From Halocaridina rubra (taxonomy: Eukaryota; Arthropoda; Malacostraca; Decapoda; Atyidae), in the NCBI GenBank assembly GCA_037179515.1, contig JAXCGZ010005708.1, positions 1-64,000 of the forward strand: a stretch of 64,000 nucleotides of DNA, in the 5' to 3' direction. The notes beneath the pieces were generated by a model. The model was given only the letters and a program-made list of their open reading frames with translations. It was not told the origin of the DNA and ran no database searches. Made by a program: the position numbers and the translations under genes. This document shows positions 45,883-62,808 of the stretch, piece after piece (the stretch's first letter is position 1; each line of letters starts with the position of its first letter).

Positions 45883-47037
45883 GGCTGCATGATGACCATT
45901 TCTCTTACACTTCTTACAGTTTAACTGAGTGTAACATTCATTTGCATAATGCCCTGACTGAGTACATATCAGACATTTGTTAGTTTCTCAATTTGTCTCT
46001 TGGGGAGACAAATGACCTTGCCAACCACAGAATACACATTCTGTTTTACTACTTACTACCTTTGCAGTAGCACCATAACTACCCACATTCTTTTTATAGG
46101 ACTGGGTCTCATCTCTCTGGGAGCTTTGGGTCTCTCCCTTTGTGTTGCCTTTAGTGAAGTTGCCTTCTATATAATATACATATTTTCCTAGTTCCTTCAA
46201 GAGGGTTTCAAATGTAGGATATTTTGTGTCTATTTTCATGCTAATCCAGTTCTCTACATCTACTGGTAATTTCATTATCACGAGTTCTGAAGACACCCAA
46301 TCAGTGTTCTCCATGTCTTTATAATTTTTCAGACTTCGAGTAATGGCTTCTACTTCCTGCTTGAACTTAAAATGTGATGAATAATTAGAAGAGGGAGTTG
46401 GTATTTTTACCAATTTCCTCATTAAATTTCGTACAATTCTGTCCTTGCTGGCATAAACAGCTTGTAGCTGTTGAATGCATTCATCATAACTCTCAGTAGC
46501 AACAGGATTTCCCTGTATGGTGTCTTTTGCATCTCCTTTAAGGGCATTTCTCAAGATGGTGAACTTTGTCATAGTTGCCATAAAAGTACTATGTACTAAA
46601 CTATTAAACGTATCCCAAAACTCGTTCCATTCATCATAGTTTCCAGAGAACTGTGGTATTTTTATTTCAGGAAATTTAGGTGTGGGTTGCCCACTGGGGA
46701 GGCTTGAACTCTCGGAACTAGGAGCTCCAGTACTCTTTATAGTTCCTAACTTACTAATCCGTTCTAGGACAGCTAAGTTAATATCATTTACTGTTTCAAC
46801 TTGATTGTCATGTTCTGTATCCTCCTCTTCAGAATCCTTTTTCAGGGGCTTATATTCGACATATTCCTCATATTTCTTATCATATCTTCCGAATCTTTCT
46901 GTTAGCGTATGATGACATCATTCTAAATAATTAACAACAAGTGTCTCATCATCTTTGGCAAGTTCTGTTTGACACTGAACACAATCACGTTGAACCAATT
47001 CCCGAAGGGGTTGTAATGCCTCAGGTTTAACCGACAT
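45883..47037 (-). pseudogene. BEL gag with zinc knuckles
   Basis: The probable start is the ATG complementary to 47035-47037 (MSVKPEALQPLRELVQRDCV). A stop near 46917 interrupts it. The acidic middle and the motif PEIKIPQFSGNYDEWNEFWD precede a long open part (46581-45988: MTKFTILRNALKGDAKDTIQ), which matches the Pao gag domain. Zinc-knuckle motifs follow (CVFCGWQGHLS; then C-x2-C-x4-H-x4-C repeats near 45965-45895). Gag would form the particle that packages element RNA. Confidence 0.85.
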
Positions 47038-47767
47038 AATGAGAAAGCAAATAAAACATAAAACAACAAACAAATAGTTGATGCAATTTTATCACCAAAG
47101 AATCCACGATCTTCTTTATGCATCCACAATGCAACGAACAATCACTCTGTAAAGTGTATCAAAGGACAATCTTCTAAAATATCAAGATAATAACATACAG
47201 TTATTTAATTCCGTCAATTATGACGCCAATCCTCAAAGTGTAAAACACACTTTTCATCAATTAAACGACACTGTTAAGTCAGCAACAGTAAATGGAAAGT
47301 GTAATGTAAACCACACTGTTCCTCAAACAAACGACACTGTGCACTTAGCAGTAGGTGGGTCACTACCTTCTGTTTATTTACGTAAACAAAGGAATCAATA
47401 CGACATTCTAGACATCGTTAAATGGGAAATATGTAAACACACAAATCCCTAAAAACCACTGTTCACCCAGCCAAAATTGGGTACTAATATCCAAATCATT
47501 TAATGGACGCTCAACTACGAAAGTATATTTCGTTTCCACAGATAGAGAAACGCTTTATCCATGTGGGAAAAAGATACTCTTATTTATTTCAACAACCACT
47601 TAAATTTCAAAGTTATATTTGCAATATTCATGCAAATACATGCAATGCTCCTCCCTTTTTCGCTGAAATGTGGACGATTTTAACTGTAGAGTTTTACACT
47701 AACTTCTTACAAGGCGGGGGTTTATCTAAAATGTACACTATTTTCACCATTACCACACCAATTCTCA

Positions 47768-47784
47768 TCCGGTTCGAAGGACCA
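47768..47784 (-). promoter_or_regulatory. BEL primer-binding site, probably tRNA-Tyr
   Basis: Five bases inside the 5' LTR, the minus strand reads TGGTCCTTCGAACCGGA. This is complementary, with one mismatch, to the 3' end of eukaryotic tRNA-Tyr as I remember it (ending TCGAAGGACCA). Position and TGG start fit a primer-binding site for minus-strand DNA synthesis. The tRNA identity should be checked against real tRNA sequences. Confidence 0.75.
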
Positions 47785-47789
47785 AAAGC

Positions 47790-48705
47790 TGTGGAGGATT
47801 TCCTGTGTGTTATTACCCTTCGATCGTATAACCCCCTAAATTCGGAAATCCTGACACGGCTTCAGTAGAGGCCTACCATGATCTCAAAATTAAATCCTCT
47901 ACCAATAAAAATAATTAATATTACATGCATAGACATACATGCAAATATTTTATAAGGGGGTTTATGAACTGTTGATATGTGAATATTTAAATAAACTCTC
48001 CTCACCTTAAATTAAAATTTCCTCATACAGAATAATAAATTTTCTAACATACATTCTATCTCATTCTGTCCCTCACACGTAGTTATAAATATTGTTAGAA
48101 ATACAATACATCTGTACTCATCTATCCGGATAACCCTGATGTCGTCTGCAATCACGGAACTCCGAATCCTCCTCTGATCCACGTATCTCTATTACGTTTT
48201 TCTACTTGAGCGTCTCGTAACATTTCACGAGAGCAACTAATTACTCTTTAACAAACTTATAAATACTGTCAATAAACACAGTAAACATGAGTGCCTCGTA
48301 GCATCTCACGACAGCAACTAACTTTATGTAATAAAGTCTTACAAAACTCCTCTCGCATTTTAGGGGTCCTTGATACTAGGACTAACCTGAGTTATGACTT
48401 GTTTACAACGGTTCTTTGTTCAACGAGGCAATGCAATAAGCGTTATCAAGGAGGTGAAGGGTTAATGGCTAAAATCCATTAGCGACTAACATTCCTTTCT
48501 CCAAGTCTTCTACAGCCAGCCTTCATAATAAACTACACATTATACATACGACTATACGTGTATACATGATAGAAATTAATAAGTACACATACTAAGTCTA
48601 AAAGTATACATTCATGCCCTTACATTACAATAAACGAAACTATATGCAAAACAACACTTACATAATGTACGTAGAAATAAACTGTCTTGAAATATATTCA
48701 AGACA
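47790..48705 (-). repeat. BEL 5' LTR
   Basis: The partner of 43228-44164. It begins TGTGGAGGATTTCC and ends TATTCAAGACA on the plus strand; the TG...CA ends fit LTRs. The promoter would be here, but I could not assign a TATA box with confidence. The Tigger copy C terminus lies only 7 bp beyond. Confidence 0.92.
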
Positions 48706-48959
48706 ATATATACAGTGTTACCCTGGTTATTCGCGTTTCTTGGTTCGTGTTCTCACTGTATCGCGGTTTTTTTTTGGATAAATTATTATTTTATTTTATG
48801 GGTATACGCAAAAATATTAAAATATTGAAAAAAAAAAATTTCAGTATTTTCATTTTTTTTTATTGAAAAAAAAAATTTCATTATTTAATTGATAAAAAAA
48901 ATTATTTCCCAGCCTACGAATAATAAAACAGTAAAATAATAGTAAAAAAACATAAATTC

Positions 48960-49140
48960 ATTAGACGATACAGAATACAGGAAGAGATGGGAAAGATCAA
49001 AAACTTGTTGCAAGAGGCAAGAAGGTTAAATGAGGAAAGAAATGAAGAACAGAAGAAAAATTTTCGTTTCAGAGTTCTTCCAGACAAAGGGGAGATTAAG
49101 AAGATTATGACAGAAGATCAGGGGATGGGGCCTCATTAAG
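48960..49140 (+). pseudogene. CR1 ORF1 C-terminus
   Basis: An open frame without its own start (5' truncated) reads YRIQEEMGKIKNLLQEARRL, then EEQKKNFRFRVLPDKGEIKK, ending at a TAA codon at 49138-49140. It is a charged, probably coiled-coil region matching the ORF1 remnant at 30127. ORF2 begins immediately downstream, showing the ORF1-ORF2 junction of this family. Confidence 0.8.
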
Positions 49141-49141
49141 A

Positions 49142-51962
49142 TTGTTATACACAAATGCTGATGGATTAGCTGGGAAGGCAGTAGAATTAAAAGATAGGAT
49201 TCACAACAGTACGGCAGATATAGTAGCAATTACAGAGACTAAGTTGAGTGAGGACATAAACAGTGTCACAGGTTTTCCTAAGGGCTTCAGAATACTAAGG
49301 GTTGAAAGATCTGAGAGGACTGGTGGAGGGATAGCACTGCTCATAAGTGAAAGGATTCAAGTTGAAGAAATAAACTTGGCTATAGAAAGTGAATTCAAGG
49401 AATTTCTTGTTGCTCGCATAAATACTGGGTCAGAGAGCATTATAATAACTGTTGTATACAACCCACCAAGGAACCAAAATAGGCTTGAAGTTTATGAGGA
49501 AAGTCATATAGGTACTATTGAAGTCATAAACTCAGTTGTTAACATGGCACGGGAAAAAAAAATGTAGAATTTTGATTATGGGAGACTTTAATCATAAAGA
49601 GATAGATTGGATAAATCTTGACCCACACAGTGGTGAGGACTCATTCGGGGCAAGATTCCTAGATTGCGTACAAGGGAATTTCCTACACCAACATGTAATG
49701 GAACCAACAAGGGCCAGGGGTGAAGATGAGCCATCACTACTTGATCTAGTGTTCACAGATAATGTGTTGGATATTGAAAAAATTGAGTATGAACCACCAA
49801 TTGGAAAGAGTGACCACTGTGTGTTGTTGATGGAGTATATCATTGAAAATATTCTTCCTGAGAGTAGAGGCACTGAGGACATGAGGAGGAACTATCCGAA
49901 AGGAGATTACATCAAAATGAATGAGCTTTTTACAGTTATTGACTGGAGAAGCTTATTTTACAACAAATCTGTACAAGAAATGTATGACATCTTTTGTGAG
50001 AAATATGGGAAGATAGTAGATTGCTGCATACCTGTCACCAAAGTAGGTGTAATTCATGCCAGAGAGAAATGGTTCGATAATGGGTGTAAAAGAGCTAAGG
50101 AGTGGAGAGACAAATGCTGGAAAAGGTATAGGAGGAGAAAAAACACAAATGCCTGGCAAACCTACAAAAGAGCAAGAAATGACTACCTAAGTAAAAGGAG
50201 AGAGGCAGAGAGAGACTATGAGAGGGACATCACCAGGAAGGCTAAAGAAAATCCCAAGCTTTTCCACAGCTTTATCAGAGGAAAACTGAAGGTAAAAGAA
50301 CAGGTTTTAAGGCTAAAGAGAGCGGATGGAAGCATCACTGAGACGGATGAAGAGATCTGCAAAGAATTGAACAAGGAGTTTCCGTCAGTATTTACAGTAG
50401 AAAATACCCCACCCCCTCAGATTGCAGTGATAGAAGCTCAAGGGCCGGTATTAGAGAACATCAACCTTACAGCCACAGAGGTATGCAAAGCGCTGATGGA
50501 TTTAATGTTCATAAAGCTACAGGTCCTGATGACATATCCCCTCATGTGCTTAAAAAATGCGCAAACTCAATATCAGTGGCACTAAGAATCATATTTAAAA
50601 AGTCACTGGATTCAGGGGAGATTCCAAGATGCTGGAAACAAGCAAATGTGATACCTATCTTCAAAAAAGGAAGGAGGGATACGGCTCTGAACTATAGACC
50701 AGTTTCCTTGACCAGCATAGTTTGCAAAGCTATGGAGAAACTACTAAGGAAACATATCTCTCTTCACTTGGAATCCTTCAACTTTTTGTCAGTGAGGCAA
50801 CATGGCCTCAGAGAAGGTAGATCAACAGTAACAAACTTATAAGAATTTTATGATGAGGTAAGCCGAATCTTACAGGAAAGAGAGGGCTGGGCAGATTGCA
50901 TATTCCTAGACTTCCAGAAAGCGTTTGACACTGTTCCACATGGGAGACTTATTAGGAAGCTGCAATCAATGGCTAGAATAGGTGGAAATGTTTTAGAATG
51001 AATAAAAACTTACTTAGAAGGAAGGGAACAGAGGGTTAGAGTAAGACACTCAGTGTCTGAATGGAGAAGAGTTAGTAGTGGAGTTCCACAGGGTTCAGTT
51101 TTAGGGCCACTTTTGTTCCTTGTATATGTAAATGACCTACCAGAGTCTGTAAATTCATTCATGAATATGTTTGCAGATGATGCAAAGATTGTGAAGAAAG
51201 TAAAAAACGAGAACAATGGTAGAGAACTTCAGGAGGATCTAAATAATCTGCATGAGTGGTCAGAACAGTGGCTAATGAAATTCAATACTTCAAAATGTAA
51301 GGTAATGAGAATGGGTACAAGTGCAAGAAGGCCCAAGCTTGACTACTCGGTGGCTGGAGTACAACTTCAAGAGACAGAAAATGAGAGAGATCTAGGAGTA
51401 AACATACTGGCAGATTTGTCTCCAGAAATACATATAAATGGCATAGTAAGGGCAGCATATGCATTCTTATCAAATGTAAGGGTAGCCTTCAGGCACATGG
51501 ACAAGGAAATGTTCAGAAATATTTATGTAACCTATGTGAGGCCAAAACTCGAATATGCAGCCCCCTTTTGGAATCCGCACTTGAAAAAGCACATAGCTAA
51601 GCTTGAAAAAGTTCAAAGACATGCCACGCAACTGGTGCCAGAAATACGCAATCTCAGTTATGATGAGAGGCTGAGGGAATTAGACTTACCATCACTCGAA
51701 GCTAGAAGAGTGAGGGGGGGATATGGAGACAGTCTTTAAATTCCTTCATGGTTATGATAGAGTGGATAGGGATCGATATTTTGATATGGCTGGCTCTAGA
51801 ACTAGAGGTCATAGTTTGAAGCTTCGTAAGAAAACTTCTTTGCAGGAGGTAAGGAAATACTTTTTCAGTGTAAGAGTAGTTGATAATTGAAATTCGCTAA
51901 GCGAGGAGGTAGTTAATGCTATCTCAATCCATAGTTTTAAGGACAGGTATGATAAGTATCAC
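49142..51962 (+). pseudogene. CR1 endonuclease-RT, copy 4, broken
   Basis: The endonuclease N-terminus is present: MLYTNADGLAGKAVELKDRI, DIVAITETKLSED, and GGGIALLISERI. A one-base gain in an A run near 49558 shifts the frame; a one-base loss near 50502 shifts it again. In-frame stops occur at 50840 (TAA) and near 51000 (tryptophan codon to TGA). An extra G near 51712 and another tryptophan-to-TGA change near 51890 damage the C-terminus. RT motifs such as FADDAK and GVPQGSVLGPLLF remain. Together with copy 3 it gives a near-complete view of ORF2. Confidence 0.93.
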
Positions 51963-52049
51963 TAAGTATAAAATGGAACCGATCAGCAGACGGGAAGATA
52001 CGAGCTTTGGGCTCTTTCCCGTAAACAAAATTAGGTAATCACAGTACAG

Positions 52050-52640
52050 GGTATTGCATCATGCGAAACAGTGTCCGATAGCGTACAATGTATTGGGGTC
52101 ACAGCTACGTGAGCTAGCATATATATTTATATTTCCAGTAGTTTCATGATTTTATTGATACAAAAAACGTATTTCTTAGCCTAAGAATAATAAAACAGTA
52201 AAAAAATAGTAAACAGTATTGCACCACATAAAATACGATACCGGTGTCAGTGTTTCGGAAAACGCAAAGGCTCTCACCTACGTGACCTAGTGAATATTAA
52301 AATTTTCATTATTTTATTGATAAAACAAGTATTTCCTAGCCTAAGAATAATAAAACAGTAAAAAATAATAAAAAAAAACATAAAGTACTAAAAGTACTTT
52401 CACCATGTAAAATACGATACCGCTATCAACATTTCGGAAAACGAAAAGGCTCTCACCCACGTGACCTAGTGAATATTAAAATTTTCATTATTTTATTGAT
52501 TAAACAAGTATTTCCTAGCCTAAGAATAATAAAACAGTAAAAAATAATAAAAAACATAAAGTACTAACAGCATTTCACCATGTAAAATACGATACCGCTA
52601 TCAACGTTTCGGAAACGAAAAGACTCTCACCTACGTGAGA
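52050..52640 (+). repeat. 5' subterminal tandem units of Tigger copy C
   Basis: Successive units of about 170-190 bp share a CGATAGCGTAC or ACGATACCG box, a (C/G)TACGTGA(C/G)CTAG box, ATTTTATTGATA, and the sequence CCTAAGAATAATAAAACAGTA. At least three units lie here and another before the CR1 insertion (48780-48960), more than in copy A. Confidence 0.85.
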
Positions 52641-52876
52641 TAGTTCATGGAATGCTATTGGCTGAAAGGTCGGGAGACAACGAATCACAGAATTGTTTTT
52701 CAATATTTTCTGTATCATGGGGTTTGATTGGCTTTTTCATTGCAGTTTGCTTTTCCCTCCAATTTCCAATGTGCCGCCTCACTCGCTCAGTCTAACTCTC
52801 GTGTGAGCCGTTCTCGTTGTGCTTATTAATACGTTTTGCTTGTGATTTTTTTTACTCGCATATATTAACCTTTGCA

Positions 52877-54644
52877 ATGCCTCCCAAGCATTCTTCATCT
52901 TCTAAGGCTTCTTGTAGTGAGCCTAAGCGGCAAAGGAAAATGTTAACCATTGTAGATAAAGTGAAACTCTTAGATATGTTGAAAGAAGGAAAAAGGTTTG
53001 TGGATGTCGGCCGCTATTTTGGCCTCAATGAATCTACTGTGCATTACATAAAAAAGGACGAGGCAAAGATCAGGAAAACCGCGAGCATTGCTTTTAATAA
53101 ATCGGCGAAGAGGCTCGTATCACCCCGCAATAAGGCAGTAGTGCGCATGGAAGCTGTTTTGGCCCTGTGGATTGCTGATTGCAGAAAGAAAAACATCAGC
53201 TTAGACACCAATATCATACAAACAAAGGCGAATAAGCTGTACGAGACATTCGCTGCAAATGAACCCGATGACGACAGTGGCGACCGTGGAGAGGAGGGGA
53301 GAGAAGAAGATATCGACGACCCACAACCAGGACCCTCCAGCGATTCTCCATCGAGGATACAACCGTTCGTTTCTAGCAGGGGATGGTTCTTCAAATTTCA
53401 AAAACGCTATGGCCTAAAGAGCGTTTCAGTTTATGGCAAGGCTGCCTCTGCAGATACAGCTGCCGCAGAAAATTTCGTCAAGAATGACTTCAAGAAAATT
53501 ATCGCCGAAGGGGAATAAGTTCCTGAGCAAGTCTTCAACATGGATGAGACTGGGTTATTTTGGAAGAGAATGCCATCTCGCACTTTTCTCTTCAAGGAAG
53601 AAGCTAAAGCCCCGGGATTTAAAGCGCACAAAGATCGCATTACCCTCATCATGTGCGGGAGTGCTGTGGGCTTCATGCTAAAGCCCGGGCTTATCTACAA
53701 GTCAAAGAACCCTAGGGCTTTGAAGAACAAGAATAAGAATCTGCTGCCAGTGTATTGGATGCATAACCCCAAGGCCTGGATCACGAAAAGCCTCACATTG
53801 GACTGGTTTCAAAAATGCTTTATCCCTCAGGTAAAACTTTATCTTTTGGAAAAAGGCCTTGAATTTAAAGTCCTTCTCTTGATGGATAATGCTGGTGGCC
53901 ACGCAACCAAGCTCCAATATGACGGTGTTCAAGTTGAGTTCCTGCCACCGAATACGACGTCACTGATTCAGCCTATGGATTAAGGCGTTATTCGTGCGTT
54001 CAAGGCCCTATACACACGAAATGCCCTGGCGAACCTAGTTGAATCCATGGATTTGGACAAAGACTTCTCATTGAAGACTTACTGGAGTAATTACACGATT
54101 GCCACATCCTAAAAAATATTCAGAAAGCAATCAAATAGATGAAGTCGGCCACAATCAATGCCAGCTGGAAGAAATTGTGGCCCGAAATCATCAACGACTA
54201 CAAGGGATTTGCTCCTGTCGAGATGCAGAAGGCGGCAGTTGCGAAAGCTGTGAAGTTGGCTGCATTGCTAGGAGGAGAAGGCTTTAAAGATATGACTCCC
54301 GAAGATGTGAATGAACTGATTGACTGCCACTCGCAGCCTTTGAGTGATGAAGACTTGGATGAAATGACGAAATCAGCGAGCGAAGAAGAGGAACAACTTG
54401 AGGAATCGCACGACCAACTGAAGAACCTGGCCTTACGCTCGAATGTTTGGCAGCCATGTATGAACATTACAAAGCACTCCAACAACTCTCGCAGGAACAT
54501 GACGAAAATATGGTTCGTTCGGTGACCTTCTGTAATTTTCTCGACGATGCCATGACTCCTTACCATGCCATGTTCCAACAAATGAAGAAACAACAACAGC
54601 ACCTCCCCATTACCATGTTCTTCTCCCCCAAAAAGCAGCCGTAA
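52877..54644 (+). pseudogene. Tigger transposase, copy C, two nonsense mutations plus frameshifts
   Basis: Start ATG at 52877 (MPPKHSSSSKASCSEPKRQR). The helix-turn-helix region is intact. A TAT-to-TAA change ends the frame at 53516-53518, just before the catalytic domain; the same frame continues with MDETGLFWKRMPSRTF and MDNAGGHATKLQYDG, then a CAA-to-TAA change directly after QPMD stops it at 53981-53983. Indels near 54105 and 54412 shift the remaining C-terminal part (EMQKAAVAKAVKLAALLGGE...; then EHYKALQQLSQEHDENMVRS). All three catalytic aspartates are still encoded, but not in one open frame. Confidence 0.93.
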
Positions 54645-54689
54645 AGCTTTTATTGGCTGCGAAATGATCATCACCTCATTCACGGTAAG

Positions 54690-55635
54690 TTTACCTTTCA
54701 TGTACAAATGTATGTCACGTCATCATCACCTCATTCACTGTAATTTTATCTATCACCTTCATAAAAATTTACGTTGCGTGCTGTTATTTATAATGTAAAG
54801 GGTATTTTTTTTAACAGTGCAGGGAGGGTTTATACAGTTCGTAAACGAAAAAATAATTGTAAATGAGTATGTGTCACGTCATCATCATCTCATTCATCGT
54901 AATTTTATCTATCACTTTCATAAAAATTTACGTTGCTTGCTGTTATTTATAATGTAAAGGGTGTTTTTTTAACAGTGCAGGGAGGGTTTATACAGTACGT
55001 AAACGAAGAAATAATTGTAAATGAGTATGAGTGTCACGTCATTATTACCTCATTCACCGTAATTTTATCTATCACTTTTATAAAAATTTACGTTGCTTAC
55101 TGTTATTTATAATGTAAAGGGTGTTATTTTAACAGTGCAGGGAGGGTTTATACCGTACGTAAACGAAAAAATAATTGTAAATGAGTATGTATGTCACGTC
55201 ATTATCACCTCATTCACCGTAATTTTATCTATCACTTTCATAAGAATTTACGTTGTTTGCTGTTATTTATAATGTAAAGGGTGTTTTTTTAACAGTGCAG
55301 GGAGGGTTTATACAGTACATAAACGAAAAAATAATTGTAAATGAGTATGTATGCCACTTCATCATCACATTCACGGTAAATTTTCCTATCACTTTCATAA
55401 AAATTTATGTTGCTTGTTGTTATCTATAATGTTAAGGGCGTTTTTTTTAACAGTGCAGGGAGGGTTTATACAGTACGTAAACGAAAAACTAATTGTAAAT
55501 GAGTATGTATGTCACGTCATCATCTCATTCACAGTAAGTTTTCCTATCACTTTCATATAAATTTACGCTTGCATGCTGTTATCTATAAAGTAAAGGGTGG
55601 TATGTTAACAGTACAGGGACAGTTTATACAGTGTA
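54690..55635 (+). repeat. 3' subterminal tandem array, six units of about 157 bp
   Basis: Each unit carries GTCACGTCAT, TAATTTTATCTATCAC or a variant, AAATTTACGTTGC, TAAAGGGTGT followed by a T run and AACAGTGCAGGGAGGGTTTA, then CGTAAACGAAAAAATAATTG. Unit starts are about 54710, 54875, 55035, 55195, 55350 and 55510. The middle units are very alike, so the expansion is recent. Copy A has one unit. Confidence 0.92.
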
Positions 55636-55750
55636 AACGTAAAAATATATTAAAATATCTATGTACATATAGGCGGATCCTACTTCGCGGATCTCCTGGT
55701 TCGCGCCGGGTCCCGGAACCGAACTACCGCGATAAGTGAGGCAACACAGT

Positions 55751-60407
<4,657 letters not shown>

Positions 60408-60654
60408 TGTTCCCCCGGTTATTCGCGTTTCTTGGTTCGCGTTCTCACTGTATCGCATTTTTTTTTGGGATAAATTATTATTTTATTTCATGGGTATATG
60501 CAAAAATATTAAAATATTAGAAAAAAAAAATTTCTCAGTATTTTCATTTTTTTATTGAAAAAAAAAAAATTTCATTATCTAATTGATAAAAAACAATTAT
60601 TTCCCAGCCTACGAATAATAAAACAGTAAAAAATAGTAAAAAACAAATTTAGAT

Positions 60655-60826
60655 AGATAGATAGATACGTTTATTGACCACCTCTTTTGAAAAGTACAGT
60701 ATAATCTTTACAAAAGGAATATTTGGTCCAAATTACAATGAATAAATACAATAGATTTTGTACAATCATCAAATAGGTAAATGAATTTTAAATTAATATA
60801 CATTGTACTAATAACTGAATGATATA
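60655..60826 (-). mobile_element. Short retroposon tail insertion with (GATA)n end
   Basis: The sister copy at 56095 continues without this segment, so it is an insertion. It starts with GATAGATAGATAGATA and continues ACGTTTATTGACCACCTC. Read on the minus strand it ends in (TATC)n, a tail type seen in some LINEs and SINEs. The parent family was not identified. Confidence 0.6.
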
Positions 60827-61449
60827 CGTACGTACAGCATAGCTCACAGTATTGCATCATCCTAAATAGGGCTCGATAGCGTACAATGTATAGGGGGCGC
60901 AGCTACGTGAGCTAGCATATATATTTATATTTCCAGTAGTTTCATGATTTTATTGATAAAAAAATCGTATTTATTAGCCTAAGAATAATAAAACAGTAAA
61001 AATAGTAAAAAACAAAAATACTAACAGTATTGCAACATGTAAAATACGATACAGCTATCAGCGTTTTGGACAAAGACTCGTTCAGTTTAACTCACGTGTG
61101 CGCCGTTCACGTTGTGCTTATTAAAGGTTTTGCTTGTGTTCGATAGCGTACAATGTATTGGGGTCGCAGCTACGTGAGCTAGCATATATATATTTATATT
61201 TCCAGTAGTTTCATGATTTTATTGATAAAAAAAACGTATTTCTTAGCCTAAGAATAATAAAATAGTAAAAAACATAAATACTAACAGTATTGCAACATGT
61301 AAAATACGATGCCGCTATCAGCGTTTCGGACAAAGGCTTCCACCATCTTCCATTGTCTCTCCTCACTCGTGTGAGCCATTCAAGTTGTGCTTATTATTAT
61401 TAATATGTTTTGCTTGTGATTTTTTCACTCGCATATTTTAACCTTTGCA

Positions 61450-61593
61450 ATGCCTCCCAAGCATCCTTCATCTTCTAAGGTTTCTTGTAGTGAGCCTAAG
61501 TGGCAAAGGTAAATGTTAACTATTGTAGATAAAGTGAAACTCTTAGATATGCTGAAAGAAGGAAAAAAGTTTGTGGATGTCGGCCGCTATTTT
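61450..61593 (+). pseudogene. Tigger transposase N-terminal stub, copy E
   Basis: Starts MPPKHPSSSKVSCSEPKWQR and then TAA; the same frame continues through the helix-turn-helix (VDKVKLLDMLKEGKKFVDVG) until the deletion joins it to 3' untranslated sequence. Confidence 0.85.
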
Positions 61594-61984
61594 ACGTAAA
61601 CGTAAAAACTATTGTAAAATATGGAACCTATGTAAGTCAAGTCATCATCACCTCATTCACGGTAAGTTTTCCTATCACTTTCATAAAATATTACGTTGCT
61701 TGCTGTTATTAATAATGTAAAGGGTGTTTATTTAACAGTACAGGGAGGGTTTATACAGTGTAAACGTAAAAATACATTAAAATATCTATGTACATATAGG
61801 CGGATCCTACTCCGCGGATTTCCTGGTTTGCGCCGGGTCCCGGAACCGAACTACCGCGATAAGGGAGGTAACACTGTATATATATACAGTGATCCCTCGC
61901 TATATCGCGGTTCACCTATCGCAGATTCACTGTATCGCGGTTTTTTTTTTTGGTCATTTTTTTTTTCTGGGTATATGCGAAAAT

Positions 61985-62590
61985 ATTAAAATTTTAAGAA
62001 ATAAAGTTTTTCATTATTTTATTGAAAAAAAAATTTCCATTATTTTATTGATAAAAAAAATGTATTTCCAAGCCTAAGAATAATAAAACAGTAAGAAATA
62101 GTAAAAAAAACCCATAAATTTGGACATGTAACTCTACACCATAGAAAGTACGATACCGGTATCAGCGTTTCGGAAAACGCAAAGGGTTGCACCTACGTGA
62201 GCTAGCATATATTAATATTTCCAGTAGTTTCATGATTTTATTGATAAAAAAAACGTATTTCCTAGCCTAAGAATAACAAAACAGTAAAAAATAGTAAAAA
62301 TCATTAATACTAGCAGCATTGGACTATGTAAAATACGATACTGGTATCAGCGTTTCGGAAAACGAAAAGGGTCGCACCTACGTGAGGTAGTATATATTGA
62401 AATTTTCATTATTTTATTGACAAAAGAAGTATTTCCTAGCCCATGAGTAATAAAACAGTAAAAAACATAAATTTAAACATATAACTCACAGTATTGCAAC
62501 AGGTGAAATACTGTCCGATAGCGTATAATGTATTGGCGTCTTGGAAAACGCAAAGGTTCGCACCAAAGTGAGATAGTTCATGAAATGCTA
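61985..62590 (+). repeat. 5' subterminal tandem units of Tigger copy F (three)
   Basis: Units at about 61985-62205, 62206-62395 and 62396-62590 share ATTTTATTGA(T/C)AAAA, the CCTAAGAATAA(T/C)AAAACAGTA sequence, a CGATACCGGT or ACGATACTGG box, CGGAAAACG(C/A)AAAGG and CACCTACGTGAG. Between the last unit and the start codon lies a conserved leader with CACCATCTTCCATTGTCTCG, likely the region around transcription start. Confidence 0.85.
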
Positions 62591-62808
62591 TTGGATGAAA
62601 GGGTGGGAGATGACGAATCACATAATTGTTTTTTTGCATGTTCTGTATCAAGGGGTCTGATCGCCTTTTTGATTGAAGTTTGGTTCTTCCACCATCTTCC
62701 ATTGTCTCGCCTCACTCATTCAGTATAACTCACGTGTGCGCCGCTCGCGTTGTGCTTATTAATACGTTGTGCTTGTGATTTTTTTACTCACGTATTTCAA
62801 CCTCTGCA

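Larger units (their letters stand above)
48960..52042 (+). mobile_element. CR1-like LINE, copy 4, inside Tigger copy C
   Basis: Closely similar to copy 3 over their shared length, but longer at the 5' side: it includes the last 59 codons of ORF1 and the start of the endonuclease. The 3' end has one AATTAGGTAATCAC unit. It must have inserted after Tigger copy C was in place. Its frame is broken in several places. Confidence 0.93.
48713..55750 (+). mobile_element. Tigger copy C, interrupted by CR1, with long 3' tandem array
   Basis: The left terminus is CAGTGTTACCCTGGTTATTC after TA (48711-48712); the right terminus ends CGCGATAAGTGAGGCAACACAG before TA (55751-55752). A CR1 copy (48960-52042) sits in the 5' subterminal repeat region, inflating the element to 7.0 kb. 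Several 5' units follow (52050-52630), then a transposase with two nonsense changes and shifts, and six 3' units (54690-55630). Non-autonomous. Confidence 0.93.

Noticed and set aside
54690..55635. Regular repeats resembling a CRISPR array
   Set aside because: Units are contiguous, about 157 bp, without unique spacers, and lie within a eukaryotic DNA transposon.
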